64,000 nt of DNA from Pirellula sp. (GCA_013822735.1 PNKZ01000005.1:124001-188000), one strand, 5' to 3'; shown: positions 28,500 to 38,134, counted from the first letter of the stretch. Translations and numbers: made by a program. The notes: generated by a model not told the origin, from the sequence alone.

Positions 28500-29219
28500 A
28501 TGAAGCGGCACTTGGTTTTTGGATTCGCCCTCATCGTCACCATGGTCTTCGGCGGAATCGCCGCTGAAGACGCGCAAGCCCAAGCCGGCGGACGCCCCCG
28601 TCCCGGCGGCAATCAGCAAGGTCAGAAGCAAGGGCAGAAGCAAAACGAAGAAGACGAGGTAAAGCTTCCCGAAGATCCGAAGCTCTTGGAACTGCATAAG
28701 AATTTCGTCTTGGCGGCCGAAAAGCTGGCGGGCGATTACGAACGGACGAACCAAACGGACAAGGCCCGCAGCTGCTACACGGAAATCCTCCGACTGGTGC
28801 CGAGCTACACGCCGGCCGCCGACAAGTTGGCGAAGATTAAGGTGAAGGAAGCGACCGCCGAGAAGAAGCTCGTCGACGTCTACGCCAACAAGGGTTGGCA
28901 AGATACGGGCATCACGGTCGAAAAAGGAAGGCCGCTGACGATTCGCGCCAACGGCGAATGGGTCATGAAGATGACCTACACGCTCCCGGCCGACGGGATT
29001 GAAATTCCCAAGGAACTGCGCGACTTCCCGCTTGGCGCACTGGTCGGGGCGATTTCCGAATCGGCCGACCTGTCGGAAGCGAAGCCGTTTATGGTCGGCA
29101 ACGAGAAATCGATGGAGCCGAGCACCCCCGGCAAGCTCTACCTCCGGATGTACGACAGCAACCCCGACGACAACACGGGGCGACTGGGCGTAATCGTGGA
29201 AGGAACGTTTAAGAAGTAG
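28500..29219 (+). CDS. secreted protein with LecA-like (PA-IL) domain
   Basis: A signal peptide (LVFGFALIVTMVFGGIAAED) is followed by a Gln/Gly/Lys-rich linker. A helical TPR-like segment (residues ~60-110, CYTEILRLVPSYTPAADKLA) comes next. The C-terminal half (GWQDTGITVEKGRPLTIRAN, PLGALVGAISESADLSEAKP, NPDDNTGRLGVIVEGTF) has the strand order and the DDN-G-x-L-x-V end of the PA-IL/LecA-like fold, often carbohydrate-binding. The start at 28500 is chosen for the signal peptide; an upstream in-frame ATG extends it by 28 residues. Length is 239 residues. It may bind extracellular glycans; the neighbours do not clarify the role. Confidence 0.72.
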   Translation: MKRHLVFGFALIVTMVFGGIAAEDAQAQAGGRPRPGGNQQGQKQGQKQNEEDEVKLPEDPKLLELHKNFVLAAEKLAGDYERTNQTDKARSCYTEILRLVPSYTPAADKLAKIKVKEATAEKKLVDVYANKGWQDTGITVEKGRPLTIRANGEWVMKMTYTLPADGIEIPKELRDFPLGALVGAISESADLSEAKPFMVGNEKSMEPSTPGKLYLRMYDSNPDDNTGRLGVIVEGTFKK

Positions 29220-29289
29220 CGTCATACGGACAGGTCGCACCGTTTCGTTTCCGGTGCGTCGCGCACATCTTGTAAATAGGCGTCTACGG

Positions 29290-29320
29290 GCGAGCGGCGG
29301 GGTTTACCCCCGCCGTCCGG
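29290..29320. repeat. 31-bp GC palindrome repeat, copy 1
   Basis: A 31-base element containing GCGGCGGGGTTTACCCCCGC. It is identical, in inverted orientation, to 46522-46552; a variant is at 46475-46504. It lies just before the next gene's leader. Confidence 0.8.
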
Positions 29321-29371
29321 TCGACGACGTGAAACAGGTTTCGTCGTGCGGAAGAAGCAGGAGTCTTCGCC

Positions 29372-30067
29372 ATGCGATTTCAGGCGTCGGGCCAAGCGTC
29401 GGGAAAGTTCGCGGCTTTCGTCCTCGTTCTTAGTGCCGGCATCGGTGCGGCCCCGGCTTGCGACCATCCGGCAAGCGAAACCAAAGCCCCGGTCACGAAA
29501 CCGGCGCCGCAGCCCGACCTCGCGGCCGCGGCGAATCGGCTCCTGCGTGAAACGGCCGCGGCACTGCAGAATCGCACGATCGAACCGGCGGAAGAGCCGG
29601 CGTTCCTGGCGCTCCTCAACACCGCCGAACAGTTGAAGTCGGCGACGCGTCCCGCCCCGTCGGAGCGCGAGCGGCTCCGGGCCCTCGCCCGGGTACGCCT
29701 GCGTCAGGCGGCCGAAGTGCTCGCCAAGCAAGCGGCGCGGAAGCCGGTCGCAGGTAAGAACCCGGCAACGATCCAAACGCCGGTCTCGACGACCCTCGCC
29801 CAGCAACTCCCCGGCCTCGGCGCGGGGAACGGAGCCCTCGGCTTCGGCAACGCCGCGGGCGGGGCAACTCCCGGCGGCAACGCGGCCGAGCGCGAATCGG
29901 CCAAGGAGCTCATGGACGTCATCACCGGCTCGATCCAACCGGAGAGCTGGGAAGACTTCGGCGGCAAAGGGGTCATCCGTTACTTCGCCCTCGGCCACGC
30001 CCTGGTGATCACGGCCACGAGCGACGTGCACAACAACGTCGGCGATTTGATCGAGCAACTGCGCTAA
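29372..30067 (+). CDS. secreted protein with planctomycete secretin-associated conserved domain
   Basis: The 231-residue protein begins with a signal peptide (FAAFVLVLSAGIGAAPAC) and an Ala/Pro/Lys-rich region. A central helical segment (PAPSERERLRALARVRLRQA) follows. The last ~65 residues (AKELMDVITGSIQPESWEDF through LVITATSDVHNNVGDLIEQL) match a short domain I know from planctomycete secretin-like and type II/IV-pilus associated proteins, in which an L-I-T-S/G-T/S-I-x-P-x-S-W core recurs. It could attach to an outer-envelope secretin, but no secretin gene is nearby. The Cys near residue 30 raises the possibility of a lipoprotein. Confidence 0.65.
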   Translation: MRFQASGQASGKFAAFVLVLSAGIGAAPACDHPASETKAPVTKPAPQPDLAAAANRLLRETAAALQNRTIEPAEEPAFLALLNTAEQLKSATRPAPSERERLRALARVRLRQAAEVLAKQAARKPVAGKNPATIQTPVSTTLAQQLPGLGAGNGALGFGNAAGGATPGGNAAERESAKELMDVITGSIQPESWEDFGGKGVIRYFALGHALVITATSDVHNNVGDLIEQLR

Positions 30068-30328
30068 CGGCGGCTCCGCCGACTCTCCAGGACGCCGCGC
30101 GGAATTGCCGCAACTTCCCTCCTGCGATCGCGGGCGTATCGGCTCACCTCGGTCCAACGCATCTCCGCCCGAGCGAAGAATCGCGGCTCCGCACGCCACC
30201 GTGGCGGGCCATAAATTCGCAGTGCGCCAAGAGATTTCCGGCTATATTGTTGCGTCTCGTGCCGCCGGCCCTGCCCTCTCGGCAACGCGTCGGCCGCCGT
30301 GAAAGAACGCCCTTGGAAATAGCGCCCT
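30068..30328. other. 260-bp intergenic gap before the phosphate genes
   Basis: A CGGCGGCTCCGCCG hairpin follows the upstream stop and may terminate transcription. The rest shows no gene. A promoter for the phosphate operon is expected here, but no Pho box could be identified by eye. Confidence 0.5.
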
Positions 30329-30958
30329 ATGTTCTCGATCCAAAAATTCTTCAGCCAAGACGGAAAGTTTTTCGACCTCTTGGAGGCCAGCGCCGACGAA
30401 ACGCGCGAGTCGACGCGGCTACTCATCGACTTACTCAAGGACCGTTCCCATCCGCATCCGCTCGAAGAGTTTGCACTGTCGCGCGGCAAAGATAAACGGA
30501 TCACCGAGCAAATTAGCCACGAGCTCGTCAATACGTTTGTGACCGGTCTCGAGCGCGAAGACATCGAAATGGTTTCCTACGCGCTCTACCGCATTTGCAA
30601 GACGATCGAAAAGTTCGCCGAACGCTTTAATCTCGCGCCGCAGCGCCTCGCAGGCGTAGACTTTCACCGACAGATCCAATTGATGGAGCGGGCCACGGCG
30701 ACGCTTTCCGACATGGTGAGGCTGCTGCGTAAGATGCCCCCTTTGGAAACCATGAAGGGTTTGAACGATCGGCTGCAAGGCATCGAAGGAGAGGCCGACG
30801 ACGTGATGCTCGACCTTCTTCGCGAGGTCTACAGCGGGCAGTACGAACCATTGCAGGCGATGATGGTCCGTGACCTCTATGACTTGCTTGAAAAGGTCAT
30901 CGATCGCTGTCGCGACGCCGGTAACGCCATTTCTCACATCGTGCTCAAGAACTCTTAG
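30329..30958 (+). CDS. DUF47 family protein (PhoU-like phosphate transport accessory)
   Basis: A 209-residue all-helical protein with the typical N-terminus FSIQKFFSQDGKFFDLLEAS and the conserved EREDIEMVSYALYRICKTIE segment. The helical-bundle repeats with acidic EGEADDVMLDLL motifs match the PhoU-like metal-binding bundles of DUF47. It ends with DLYDLLEKVIDRCRDAGNAI. The Pit-family transporter starts 14 bases downstream, the common pairing in which DUF47 modulates low-affinity phosphate uptake. A convergent PhoU follows the transporter, so three phosphate genes cluster here. Confidence 0.93.
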   Translation: MFSIQKFFSQDGKFFDLLEASADETRESTRLLIDLLKDRSHPHPLEEFALSRGKDKRITEQISHELVNTFVTGLEREDIEMVSYALYRICKTIEKFAERFNLAPQRLAGVDFHRQIQLMERATATLSDMVRLLRKMPPLETMKGLNDRLQGIEGEADDVMLDLLREVYSGQYEPLQAMMVRDLYDLLEKVIDRCRDAGNAISHIVLKNS

Positions 30959-30972
30959 GACACGCTTGCGAA

Positions 30973-32046
30973 ATGACGCTTATCATTTGCGTGATTCTGG
31001 TCGCGCTCGTCTTTGAATACATCAACGGTTTTCACGATACGGCGAATTCGATTGCCACGGTCGTCGCCACAAAAGTGCTCACGCCTCGGCAAGCCGTGGT
31101 GCTGGCCGCCTCGACGAATCTCGTCGGCGCACTCTGGGGCACGGCCGTCGCCAAGACCATCGCTTCAGGCTTGGTCGACGCCCGCGTCGTTTCGCAAGAG
31201 GTGCTGATCTGCGCGCTGCTGGGCGCCATCATTTGGAACCTGGCCACGTGGTATTGGGGCCTGCCGAGCAGTTCGAGCCATGCGTTGGTCGGCGGCTTAG
31301 TCGGTGCGGCGGTCGCAGCTTCTTCGAACGACTGGTCGGTGGTGATCTGGTCGCAGCCGAACGCTCAGCACTGGTACGCCGGTAAGGGTTTGCTCTGGAA
31401 AGTCATCGTGCCGATGTTTGCGTCGCCCGCCTCGGGCTTCGTGCTGGGCTTTCTACTCATGGCGCTGTTATACGCTCTGCTGCGCAACTGGAAGCCTCGG
31501 GCCGTTAATGCCGTGTTCGGTAAAGCCCAACTCTGCAGCGCCGCCGGCATGGGCTTTATGCACGGCACAAACGATGCGCAAAAGACCATGGGCATCGTCG
31601 CACTTGCGCTCGCTTCGGGCACGGCCGAGGGTCGCCTCGATGCGCTTCCCTCTTGGCTGGAATTTCTGCGAATTTCCACGCCTGCCCCGGGACAGGATTT
31701 AGAAATCGCCGTCTGGATAAAGCTTACGTGCGCCGTAGTCATGGCTTCGGGCACGGCCGCCGGCGGCTGGCGCATTATCAAGACGCTCGGTCACAAAATG
31801 GTCCGGCTACAACCGGTACATGGTTTCGCCGCCGAAACCACTTCAGCCACGATCATCGGACTCGCCTCGCACTTCGGCATTCCGGTCTCGACGACCCACA
31901 ACATCTCGGCCGCAATTATGGGCGTCGGATCTGCGAAGAGGTTCAGCGCCTTGAAGTGGACGATCGTCGAACGCATGGTTTGGGCTTGGCTCCTCACGAT
32001 TCCCGTTTCCGGCGCCATTGCCTACATGCTCGTCCGGTTCTTCTAG
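30973..32046 (+). CDS. inorganic phosphate transporter, PiT family
   Basis: The polytopic membrane protein shows FEYINGFHDTANSIATVVAT and the second repeat GFMHGTNDAQKTMGIVALAL, the two conserved G-F-x-x-x-N/D-A motifs of Pit. About ten hydrophobic segments, with a cytoplasmic loop near residue 190, are visible. Length is 357 residues, normal for short Pit proteins. Phosphate enters with a cation such as H+ or Na+. It follows the DUF47 gene in one operon. The original Pit of E. coli is longer (about 500 residues), but this shorter type is common. Confidence 0.96.
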   Translation: MTLIICVILVALVFEYINGFHDTANSIATVVATKVLTPRQAVVLAASTNLVGALWGTAVAKTIASGLVDARVVSQEVLICALLGAIIWNLATWYWGLPSSSSHALVGGLVGAAVAASSNDWSVVIWSQPNAQHWYAGKGLLWKVIVPMFASPASGFVLGFLLMALLYALLRNWKPRAVNAVFGKAQLCSAAGMGFMHGTNDAQKTMGIVALALASGTAEGRLDALPSWLEFLRISTPAPGQDLEIAVWIKLTCAVVMASGTAAGGWRIIKTLGHKMVRLQPVHGFAAETTSATIIGLASHFGIPVSTTHNISAAIMGVGSAKRFSALKWTIVERMVWAWLLTIPVSGAIAYMLVRFF

Positions 32047-32101
32047 TCGTTCGTAAGGAAAGCGACGAAATCCGGACGCGATCCTGAAGCTGCCAGACTA
32101 G

Positions 32102-32773
32102 CTAGCCGGCGAGTTCCTGACCGAACGAGTGCCTCACGGTTTCGCCTGCGACGAGGAAGATCACTTCTTCCGCCACATGCGTCGCCATGTCGCCCAGTCG
32201 TTCGAAATTGCGGGCCACGGAATAGAGCTTGAGCAGCGGCTTGAGTTCGTCCAGGTGACCGGGAATCGTGTCGAGCAGTTCCTCGTAGAGTTCGTCCTTG
32301 AGTTCGTCGACCACGTCGTCTTCGGCAATCACTTGCCGCGCCGCTTCAACGTCGCCGTTCACGAAGGCGTCCATGCTCCTCTTAACCATCGACCGAGCGC
32401 GCTTGGCGATCTCGTCAAAATCGACGTTCGCGGAAGTCGGAGGGACGCCGCATAAGTTCACGACGTTCTTGCCGATCTTCTTCGTAAGATCGCCCATCCG
32501 TTCCAAATAGCTGCTGATCCTCAATGAGGCGACGACGAATCGCAGATCGCAAGCCACGGGCCCCTGCAGGATCAGGATCTTCTCGCACTCGTTGGCGATT
32601 TGCATCTCCAGTCGGTCGATATCTCGATCGCCCTGCACGACGCTTTCCGCGAGGCGCGCATCGCGCTTCATCAGTGCCGTGACCACTTTCGCGACGCCAT
32701 CTTCCACATGCCCGCTGAGCAGCAACAGCTGCCGCTTTAAGTCGTCCAACATTCGATGCAAATTTTCAGCCAT
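32102..32773 (-). CDS. phoU: phosphate signalling protein PhoU
   Basis: PhoU has two three-helix bundle repeats. They are visible here: ENLHRMLDDLKRQLLLLSGH with EKILILQGPVACDLRFVVAS, then RMGDLTKKIGKNVVNLCG and FERLGDMATHVAEEVIFLVA in the C-terminal half. The E-R-M-G-D and E-R-L-G-D-x-A-x-H signatures are the metal-binding motifs. The ATG at 32773 gives 223 residues, the usual size. The gene is convergent with the Pit transporter, with about 55 bases between stops. No Pst ABC transporter or PhoR/PhoB is in the window, so it likely works with genes elsewhere or with the adjacent Pit/DUF47 pair. Confidence 0.95.
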   Translation of the reverse strand: MAENLHRMLDDLKRQLLLLSGHVEDGVAKVVTALMKRDARLAESVVQGDRDIDRLEMQIANECEKILILQGPVACDLRFVVASLRISSYLERMGDLTKKIGKNVVNLCGVPPTSANVDFDEIAKRARSMVKRSMDAFVNGDVEAARQVIAEDDVVDELKDELYEELLDTIPGHLDELKPLLKLYSVARNFERLGDMATHVAEEVIFLVAGETVRHSFGQELAG

Positions 32774-32941
32774 CGCAAATCCGCCTGCGTTCCGCACTCA
32801 TGGGAAACACTACCCCCACCTGCCGCAGTCCGATGATTCTCTCATGCGCGCGACCACCCTATTCATAATCGCTCCACGCAATTGAAAGCAAGAGAGTCTG
32901 ACGGCGTCGGCGATCGAATCGCGACTTGAAACTACCGCTCG

Positions 32942-34318
32942 CTACGAACCGGACGACCTCTCCGTCGTGCCTCTTTGACCAATCGCCAACCCTATTCCGA
33001 TGATCGTCGTCAGCACGACCCAGACCGTCGGGCCTAAGAGTTGGTGGTCGGGTTGCGAGAAGTTTTCTACCACGTACACGACGCCGCGGTACGCCATGAA
33101 GGCGCTGGCGACCGCGACGACCAGCGCAGGCACGGGAAACAGCGGCATGCGGTACACTCCCGGGGCCGGTTCCTTGTCGCGCCGGCGGAGCACGACGACC
33201 GCCACGGCGCTCAGCACCAGAAACACATAAAACGGCGGCGTCATGAAGATGACGAGCCGGCGGAACGCTTCGCGCGGTTCGCTGCCGGCCGCCGTGCCGC
33301 CGAAGCCGATCAGCAGGCCGAGCGTCACCACGGCCTGCACGCAAAGCGACACGACCGGCGTGCCGTAACGTAGGCTCCACACGGCGAGCGGCTTAAACAT
33401 CCGGTGCCGGTTCCCCATGGCATAGTAGATGCGCGCGCCGGTGAAGATCATGCCGTTGGTCGAGCCGAGCGCGGAAATGCAGACGAGCAAACTCAGCGCC
33501 TTCTCCGCCCCCGGCCCGAGCGATTTCGTTACGGCGACCGGTCCGTGCTCGATCATCCCCTGCAAGCCCAGCATCCGATAGCAGGCGGCGTTGATGCCGA
33601 GATACACCAACGTCACGATGCCCGATCCTACTAGCAGCGCGCGGAGAATATTCCGTTGCGGGTCGCGCACCTCCGCGGCGACGCAGCCCATCTCATTCCA
33701 ACCGCTGTAGGCGAACAGCACGAAGATCAGCGCGAGTGAGAGATTCTCCTTGACGTACGAAGATCCTCCGGCCGGCACAAACTCCGGCGGTTCGCCGAAA
33801 AGCCCGGCCCCGGCCAACAGCGCAAGCCCGAGTACTTTCGCGCCGGTGAGCACGTTTTGCACGCGCGTGCTTTGGCGCACGCCGAGCACGTTGAGCGCCG
33901 TAAGCACAAGCACCGAGCCGCACGCGTAGATCGGCAGCGACAACGGGCCGAGCGCATAGAGCTGCGTGGCGTAGTCGGCGAAGACGCAAGCCAGCGCGCC
34001 GATCGACCCCGGGCGAATGATCCAGAGTTGCGTCCAGGCGAACAGAAACCCCACGCCTCGGCCATACGCGTGCGTGAGGTAGACGAAATCGCCCCCCTCT
34101 TCAGGCAGGCGCGTCGCCAATTCGGCGTAACAGAGAGATCCTAACAACGCGAACAATCCACCGGCGATCCACAGCCGAGCAAGCATCTGTTCACTGCCTG
34201 CAAATCCGGCGACGAGCCCTAGACTCTCGTAAATTCCCGAGCCGATGATGATGCCGACGACGATCGACGCGCAGTCGAGCATCGACAGTCGTCGCTCGGG
34301 CAGGCCGGGCGTACTCAT
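32942..34318 (-). CDS. APC superfamily amino acid permease
   Basis: A 458-residue protein with about twelve hydrophobic segments. The first helix has the substrate-binding SIVVGIIIGSGIYESLGLVA motif (G-S-G-I/V-F/Y), and the sixth region has LIFVLFAYSGWNEMGCVAAE, the Gly/aromatic-rich part of LeuT-fold APC members. It resembles the LAT/basic amino acid subgroup. Gene start at 34318 matches the family N-terminus (LDCASIVVG). It is divergent from hflX with about 215 bases between. Confidence 0.9.
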   Translation of the reverse strand: MSTPGLPERRLSMLDCASIVVGIIIGSGIYESLGLVAGFAGSEQMLARLWIAGGLFALLGSLCYAELATRLPEEGGDFVYLTHAYGRGVGFLFAWTQLWIIRPGSIGALACVFADYATQLYALGPLSLPIYACGSVLVLTALNVLGVRQSTRVQNVLTGAKVLGLALLAGAGLFGEPPEFVPAGGSSYVKENLSLALIFVLFAYSGWNEMGCVAAEVRDPQRNILRALLVGSGIVTLVYLGINAACYRMLGLQGMIEHGPVAVTKSLGPGAEKALSLLVCISALGSTNGMIFTGARIYYAMGNRHRMFKPLAVWSLRYGTPVVSLCVQAVVTLGLLIGFGGTAAGSEPREAFRRLVIFMTPPFYVFLVLSAVAVVVLRRRDKEPAPGVYRMPLFPVPALVVAVASAFMAYRGVVYVVENFSQPDHQLLGPTVWVVLTTIIGIGLAIGQRGTTERSSGS

Positions 34319-34533
34319 TTTTCGAGAACCTTTTCCAGCGAAATTCGTCTAGATAGATAGCGCGAGGGCGCGTGTCGGCGTTCTCCCGACCGGACCGGCC
34401 AACTATAATCGAGTGGTCGAGCGAGGGATACCTTGCCTGTCGCGCGAGAGCCGGCGAGCAAAGAATCTCGCACCGTACCGCACTCCCCTTCGCAACGTCC
34501 TCTCTGCCCACCCCGGAGCATCGTATCGTCGTG

Positions 34534-35913
34534 ATGGAAATCAATCGCACATCCGGAACCGCCGGCGAACGCGCGTTTTTGGTCAGCGTCTTACTCGACG
34601 AACAAGGGAGCTATCAGGCAGATCCGTTGGAAGAATTGGCCGACCTCACGGAATCGGCGGGTGCGACGGTCGTGGGCCGATTGACGCAGCGGCGTCAGAC
34701 GCCCGACAAGACGACCTATCTCGGCAGCGGCAAAGTCGGTGAGTTGAAACTCCAGGCCGAGGCGGAAGACGCCGACGTCGTGGTGTTCGACAACAACCTG
34801 AGCCCGGCCCAGATTCGCAACTTGGAAAAAGTGCTCGGCATTAAAGTGCTCGACCGCACCGAACTGATTCTCGATATTTTCGCGGGACGCGCGAAAACGC
34901 ATGAAGCGCGGCTGGCCGTCGAGCTTGCGCAGTTGGAATATTCGCTGCCGCGCTTGAAGCGGATGTGGACCCACTTGTCGCGTATCAAGATGGGCATCGG
35001 CATGCGCGGCCCGGGCGAAAAGCAGCTCGAAGTCGATAAGCGGCTCGCCGAAAAGAAAATCTACGACCTGCGGATGGAGCTTGCCGGCATCGAACGCCGC
35101 AAAGAGCGTCAGGTGGCCACGCGCAGCGACCGGAAAACCGTGTCGCTCTGCGGCTACACGAACGCCGGCAAAAGCACGCTGATGAACCGGCTGACCGGCA
35201 GCGACGAATACGCGAAGGATCAACTCTTCGCCACGCTCGACACGCGGACGCGCCGCTGGCAATTGCCCGGCTGGGGTCCGGTGTTGCTCAGCGATACGGT
35301 CGGTTTCATTCGCGACTTGCCTCACCAGTTGGTCGCCGGCTTTAAGGCGACGCTCGAAGAAACGCGCCAAGCCGACTTGCTCTTGCACGTGGCCGACGCA
35401 AGCAACCCGCACGCGCAGGAGCAGATCTCCGCCGTGTACAAAGTGCTCGAAGAGCTCGGCATCCATGCGAAAGATACGCTGCTGGTATTGAATAAGGTCG
35501 ACGCCGTGCAAGATCGCGGAACGCTCGATCGCCTGCTTGGGCTCTATCCGAACGCCGTGCCGGTGAGCGCGCGCTCGGGGCTCGGCATCCCGCAGCTGGC
35601 TCGGGCCGTGAGCGATGCGCTCAGTCGCAACTTCCGCGACGTGGAAGTGGAGACGAGCGTCGCCAACGGTAAGCTGATGGCGTATCTCTCGGCCCACGGC
35701 GAAGTGCTCTCGCGGCAGTTTCACGACGAGCGCGTGGTGATCCACTGCCGCTTGGCGCAGGAACACCTCGGCCCGCTCGAAGGGGAAACCGGCGTAACGA
35801 TTCGGCCGTACAAAGTCGGCGACCACGCGGCGCCGGAAGCCTCGGCGCTCGATGCCGCGCTCAACCCCCATGCCGCGGCCGTCGACGGCGTCAATCTCGC
35901 GGAAACGGCCTAA
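34534..35913 (+). CDS. hflX: ribosome-associated GTPase HflX
   Basis: HflX binds the 50S subunit and rescues or splits stalled ribosomes. The N-terminal HflX domain contains ATVVGRLTQRRQTPDKTTYL and GSGKVGELK, and the linker carries RGPGEKQLEVDKRL. The GTPase domain has G1 GYTNAGKSTLMNRL, G2 in FATLDTRTRRWQLP, G3 DTVGFIRDLPHQL and G4 NKVD. The C-terminal extension is normal. Length is 459 residues from ATG 34534; the open frame continues upstream, but that part is not family-like. The SDR gene starts two bases after its TAA, so they form an operon. Confidence 0.95.
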   Translation: MEINRTSGTAGERAFLVSVLLDEQGSYQADPLEELADLTESAGATVVGRLTQRRQTPDKTTYLGSGKVGELKLQAEAEDADVVVFDNNLSPAQIRNLEKVLGIKVLDRTELILDIFAGRAKTHEARLAVELAQLEYSLPRLKRMWTHLSRIKMGIGMRGPGEKQLEVDKRLAEKKIYDLRMELAGIERRKERQVATRSDRKTVSLCGYTNAGKSTLMNRLTGSDEYAKDQLFATLDTRTRRWQLPGWGPVLLSDTVGFIRDLPHQLVAGFKATLEETRQADLLLHVADASNPHAQEQISAVYKVLEELGIHAKDTLLVLNKVDAVQDRGTLDRLLGLYPNAVPVSARSGLGIPQLARAVSDALSRNFRDVEVETSVANGKLMAYLSAHGEVLSRQFHDERVVIHCRLAQEHLGPLEGETGVTIRPYKVGDHAAPEASALDAALNPHAAAVDGVNLAETA

Positions 35914-35915
35914 CG

Positions 35916-36716
35916 ATGCTAGGCCGTCGGCGTCGCTCGCTCGCAGGCTCGCGCATCGCCGTCACCGGCGCATCGGGCGGCATCGGGCTGGCGCTGGCCG
36001 AAGAGCTGGCCCGACGCGGGGCACGCTTGATTCTTAACGCGCGGCGCGAAGAGGTGTTGCGCGAAGTCTCGGAGCGGCTCGCGGCCCTCGGCGCCGAAGT
36101 GGCTTGCGCACCCGGCGACATTGCCGACGAAACGGTTCGTGCACGGGTGCTGGCTACGGCAAGCGAGCGCTTCGGCGGACTCGACATCTTGGTGAACAAC
36201 GCCGGCGTCGGCGCGTTCGGACGTTTCGCCGAGGCCGACCCTGCCAACCTGCGGCGGATTCTCGAAGTCGACTTCTTCGCGACGGCCGAACTCACGCGCG
36301 CCGCCATTCCGCTTTTGCGGCAAGGAACCCGGCCGGCGGTCGTGAACATCGGGTCGATACTGGGGCACCGGGGCATTCCGTACGCCGTGGAATACAGCGC
36401 CGCGAAGTTCGCCGTGCGCGGCTTCAGCGAGGCGCTCCGTCCGGAACTCGGCAAGCTCGGCATCGATTTGCTGCTCGTCAGCCCCGGCACGACCGACACC
36501 GGCTTCTTTGACAACGTGCTGGCGATGCGCGTGAAGCTCCCCTGGCGCACGGGCCAAGGGGGCGGAGTGTCGCCGGCCAAAGTCGCCGCGGCCACGGCCG
36601 ATGCGCTCGAACGCGGCCGCAAGGAAATCATCCCCAGCGCCGCAGGTCGGGCCCTGGTGCTCGCCAACCGCTGGTTTCCCGGCGTCGTCGATTGGTGGCT
36701 GGCCCGCTACGGCTGA
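35916..36716 (+). CDS. SDR family NAD(P)-dependent oxidoreductase
   Basis: A classical short-chain dehydrogenase with the cofactor motif TGASGGIGLALAEELARRGA, the NNAG motif in LVNNAGVGAFG, and the catalytic Ser (VNIGSILGHRG) with Tyr-Lys in YSAAKFAVRGF. Length is 266 residues. The cofactor is more probably NADP(H), because Arg residues follow the second strand (NARREEVLRE). It lies in an operon behind hflX with a two-base gap. Substrate unknown. The N-terminal MLGRRRRSLAG is basic and unusual. Confidence 0.9.
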   Translation: MLGRRRRSLAGSRIAVTGASGGIGLALAEELARRGARLILNARREEVLREVSERLAALGAEVACAPGDIADETVRARVLATASERFGGLDILVNNAGVGAFGRFAEADPANLRRILEVDFFATAELTRAAIPLLRQGTRPAVVNIGSILGHRGIPYAVEYSAAKFAVRGFSEALRPELGKLGIDLLLVSPGTTDTGFFDNVLAMRVKLPWRTGQGGGVSPAKVAAATADALERGRKEIIPSAAGRALVLANRWFPGVVDWWLARYG

Positions 36717-36826
36717 GCGCGAATTCGTTGTGAATTCATTCGGCCGCCGGCGCTTTACCTTCGTGCGTCGGTGGGTTGTAATAGGGTTTCCCTCCCGCCA
36801 CACCTCACTCCCGTCGGGCCTCCGTT

Positions 36827-38134
36827 ATGTCGCTTCGCCTTGCTGCGCTCGCGCCGTTCGTCCTCGTTGGCTTGCTCTGCGGAACAACGCGTTCCGCCGA
36901 GCTTCCTTGGCCCGACAAGAGCGGCCCCACGGCCGACGGACATGTGTCGCCTAGCGACGCGGCCGGGCTCCCGCTTGCTTGGGACGAAGCGACGAACAAG
37001 AACATCGCTTGGAAAATTCCGCTTGAAGGCGAAGGGCATTCCACGCCGGTGATCGGCGACGGCAAGCTCTGGTTCACCGCCGCTACGGACGACGGTAAGC
37101 AGCAATACGTTTATGTCGTCGACGCCGCCGACGGCAAAGTGATTCATCACAAGCTGCTGTTCGAAAACACCGATCCGGAACCGCTCGGCAACCCCATCAA
37201 CAGCTACGCCTCGCCGTCGTGCGTGCTGGAGGAAGGGGCCGTCTACGCGCACTTCGGCACCTACGGCACGGCCCGACTCGATCCGCAAACCGCCGCCGTG
37301 GTTTGGCAGCGTCGCGACCTCAACGCCCGCCACTACCGCGGCCCCGGTTCGTCGCCGATCGTGTTCGAGAACCTGCTCATTCTCACGTTCGACGGCATCG
37401 ATCGCCAATACGTGGCGGCGCTCGACAAGAACACCGGCAAGACCGTGTGGGAAACGCCCCGCTCGCACGATTACAAAGATCTCAACGAGCAAGGCAAACC
37501 GAAGGGGGACGGCGACTACCGCAAGGCCTACCACACGCCGTCGATCGCGCTCGTGGCCGGCCGACCGCAGCTGATCACCGTGGCGTCGAAAGCCGCCTTC
37601 GGTCTCGACCCTTACACCGGCAAGGAGATTTGGGTTCTCGAACATGAGAACATGAACGCCGCCCCGCGGGTGCTCTTTCTGCCCGGCCTGGCGATCATCA
37701 ATTCCGGCAGCGAGCGGGCCACGCTCTTCGGGCTGAAGCTCGACGAAACCACGCAAGGCAACGTCACGCAATCGCACGTGCTCTGGCAGCGCAAAAAGGC
37801 CAACTGCGCGCTGTCGTCGCCGGTGCTCGTCGGCGAACGGCTCTTCTTCATGACCAACCAAGGGGTGCTCTACAGCGTCGATGCCCGCAGCGGCGAGGAG
37901 ATCTACGCTCAGCGCATCGGCGGCAGCTTCTGCGCTTCGCCGGTCGTGGCGGGCAACGTTCTGTATTTCTGCGACGAAAAAGGAACGACCACGGTCGTCC
38001 GCGCCGCGAGCGCCTACGAAGAGGTCGGCGTCAACACGATCGAAGACGGCATGCGGGCCTCGCCGGCCGTCGCCCAAGGGGCGATGTACTTACGCACCTT
38101 CGGGCACCTGTACAAAATCGCGACGCCGAAATAA
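36827..38134 (+). CDS. secreted PQQ-like beta-propeller protein
   Basis: Starts with a signal peptide (LAALAPFVLVGLLCGTTRSA) and LPWPDKSGPTADGHVSPSDA, a planctomycete-type PQQ-family opening. Blades with ALDKNTGKTVWETPRSHDYK, GLDPYTGKEIWVLEHEN and SVDARSGEEIYAQRIGG carry the docking motif. Length is 435 residues. It is a different subtype from the gene at 18198, which has a Gly-rich insert. It is probably an extracytoplasmic scaffold, or a quinoprotein without clear cofactor ligands. Confidence 0.88.
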   Translation: MSLRLAALAPFVLVGLLCGTTRSAELPWPDKSGPTADGHVSPSDAAGLPLAWDEATNKNIAWKIPLEGEGHSTPVIGDGKLWFTAATDDGKQQYVYVVDAADGKVIHHKLLFENTDPEPLGNPINSYASPSCVLEEGAVYAHFGTYGTARLDPQTAAVVWQRRDLNARHYRGPGSSPIVFENLLILTFDGIDRQYVAALDKNTGKTVWETPRSHDYKDLNEQGKPKGDGDYRKAYHTPSIALVAGRPQLITVASKAAFGLDPYTGKEIWVLEHENMNAAPRVLFLPGLAIINSGSERATLFGLKLDETTQGNVTQSHVLWQRKKANCALSSPVLVGERLFFMTNQGVLYSVDARSGEEIYAQRIGGSFCASPVVAGNVLYFCDEKGTTTVVRAASAYEEVGVNTIEDGMRASPAVAQGAMYLRTFGHLYKIATPK

